Source: Cyclobacteriaceae bacterium (lineage in GTDB: Bacteria; Bacteroidota; Bacteroidia; Cytophagales; Cyclobacteriaceae). Taken from it: a DNA stretch of 64,000 bases. The notes beneath the pieces are model-generated. The model worked only from the letters and a program-made list of their open reading frames with translations. It made no database searches and had not been told where the DNA came from. The position numbers were made by a program, and so were the translations under genes. Shown one piece after another: positions 63,795-64,000 of the stretch (within the stretch, counting starts at the first letter, position 1; every line of letters begins with the position of its first letter). The DNA lies in NCBI GenBank assembly GCA_030584025.1, contig CP129487.1, forward strand, positions 2,852,001 to 2,916,000. The letters run 5' to 3'.

Positions 63795-63967
63795 GTTGCC
63801 AACACCAGGTTTGGGCAATGGCGGGGTGATGTGTAAACATAAAGTGTTATCTTAGCTACAACGTTTGGTAACGGTGGACAATGACGTGAAGGTCGCGCTA
63901 AACATTCCGCTACGCTCCATTTTTTAGCGCTCCTATTCCCGCCACTGCCCAAACCCAAACGTTAGGC
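63795..63967 (+). repeat. attC c64
   Basis: Ends cassette c64 (63153-63961). F2 frame, apical GCGCTAAA/TTTAGCGC. R'' GTTGCCAAC. Confidence 0.86.
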
Positions 63968-64000
63968 GCAAGGCGTTTAGACAGAAAGACGACTGACGAA
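63962..64000 (+). repeat. Cassette c65, start only: repeat of c32
   Basis: All 39 visible bases equal the first 39 bases of c32 (38390-38428). The gene of c32 would begin outside the window. Confidence 0.75.

Larger units (their letters stand above)
17935..64000 (+). mobile_element. Integron-like cassette array (64 cassettes plus a partial one)
   Basis: From GTTGTGTGC at 17935 to the window end the DNA is a series of units. Each begins TT(A/G) plus a unit-specific sequence and ends with the complement of that sequence (R''), then a palindromic attC-like site. Gene order is strictly co-oriented. Unit boundaries are in the attC entries. The array runs out of the window. Confidence 0.88.

Noticed and set aside
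17936..63961. CRISPR array
   Set aside because: Repeats are palindromic sites of 92-175 bp spaced by 250-2000 bp units with genes; no short regular repeats and no cas genes.
17936..63961. Insertion sequences or a transposon array
   Set aside because: No transposase frame is present in the array, and no target-site duplications were seen at unit borders.

Overview
The window looks like a chromosome of a Bacteroidota bacterium, probably Cytophagales-like. The left part carries family-typical genes (TerC, DUF4382 and DUF3078 proteins, SMUG2/DUF4918-type glycosylase, S9 peptidase, M16 peptidase, MltD-like LysM transglycosylase). Exported proteins start with Bacteroidota-style signal peptides or lipoboxes, and Shine-Dalgarno sequences are weak.

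Region 1 (1-16.5 kb) is ordinary chromosome: a tRNA-Arg, housekeeping enzymes, a dnaX gene that seems to need a -1 shift on ten A residues to make the long tau form, and a small DUF433/DUF5615 toxin-antitoxin pair.

Region 2 (16515-17822) is one tyrosine recombinase with all six catalytic residues. It resembles XerC/D, has an extra N-terminal domain, and lacks the insertion that marks integron integrases (IntI).

Region 3 (17935 to the window end and beyond) is a 46-kb array that I read as 64 complete cassettes plus the start of a 65th, numbered c1-c65 here. Almost every cassette ends in a 92-175 bp imperfect palindrome with the layout of an integron attC site: AAC core, GTTTG arm, a variable loop, CAAAC arm, AACGTT core. 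All recognisable cassette genes point the same way (+). Most cassettes carry one gene and c60 carries two. c44 carries three tandem paralogues. About 25 cassettes have no convincing gene. Many of those are repeated: a 468-bp cassette occurs 11 times, a 482-bp strongly folded one 4 times, a 345-bp one twice, and two diverged gene-less families 3 and 4 times.

Three things separate the array from textbook integrons. The recombinase lacks the IntI-specific insertion. The cores follow GTTR but not GTTRRRY. Each cassette's first 15-20 bases are complementary to its last 15-20 bases, nearly always with an A.C mismatch at position 11. The attC loops contain nested hairpins whose stems vary by compensating changes while the loop stays constant. 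The cargo is mostly exported or membrane proteins of unknown function, with some possible defence or nuclease genes (SIR2-like, PLD-like, CoiA-like) and two CDF-type transporters. How the parts work together is inferred: the recombinase would excise and insert cassettes at folded sites, and the repeated gene-less cassettes could be RNA genes, transcription insulators or recombination spacers.
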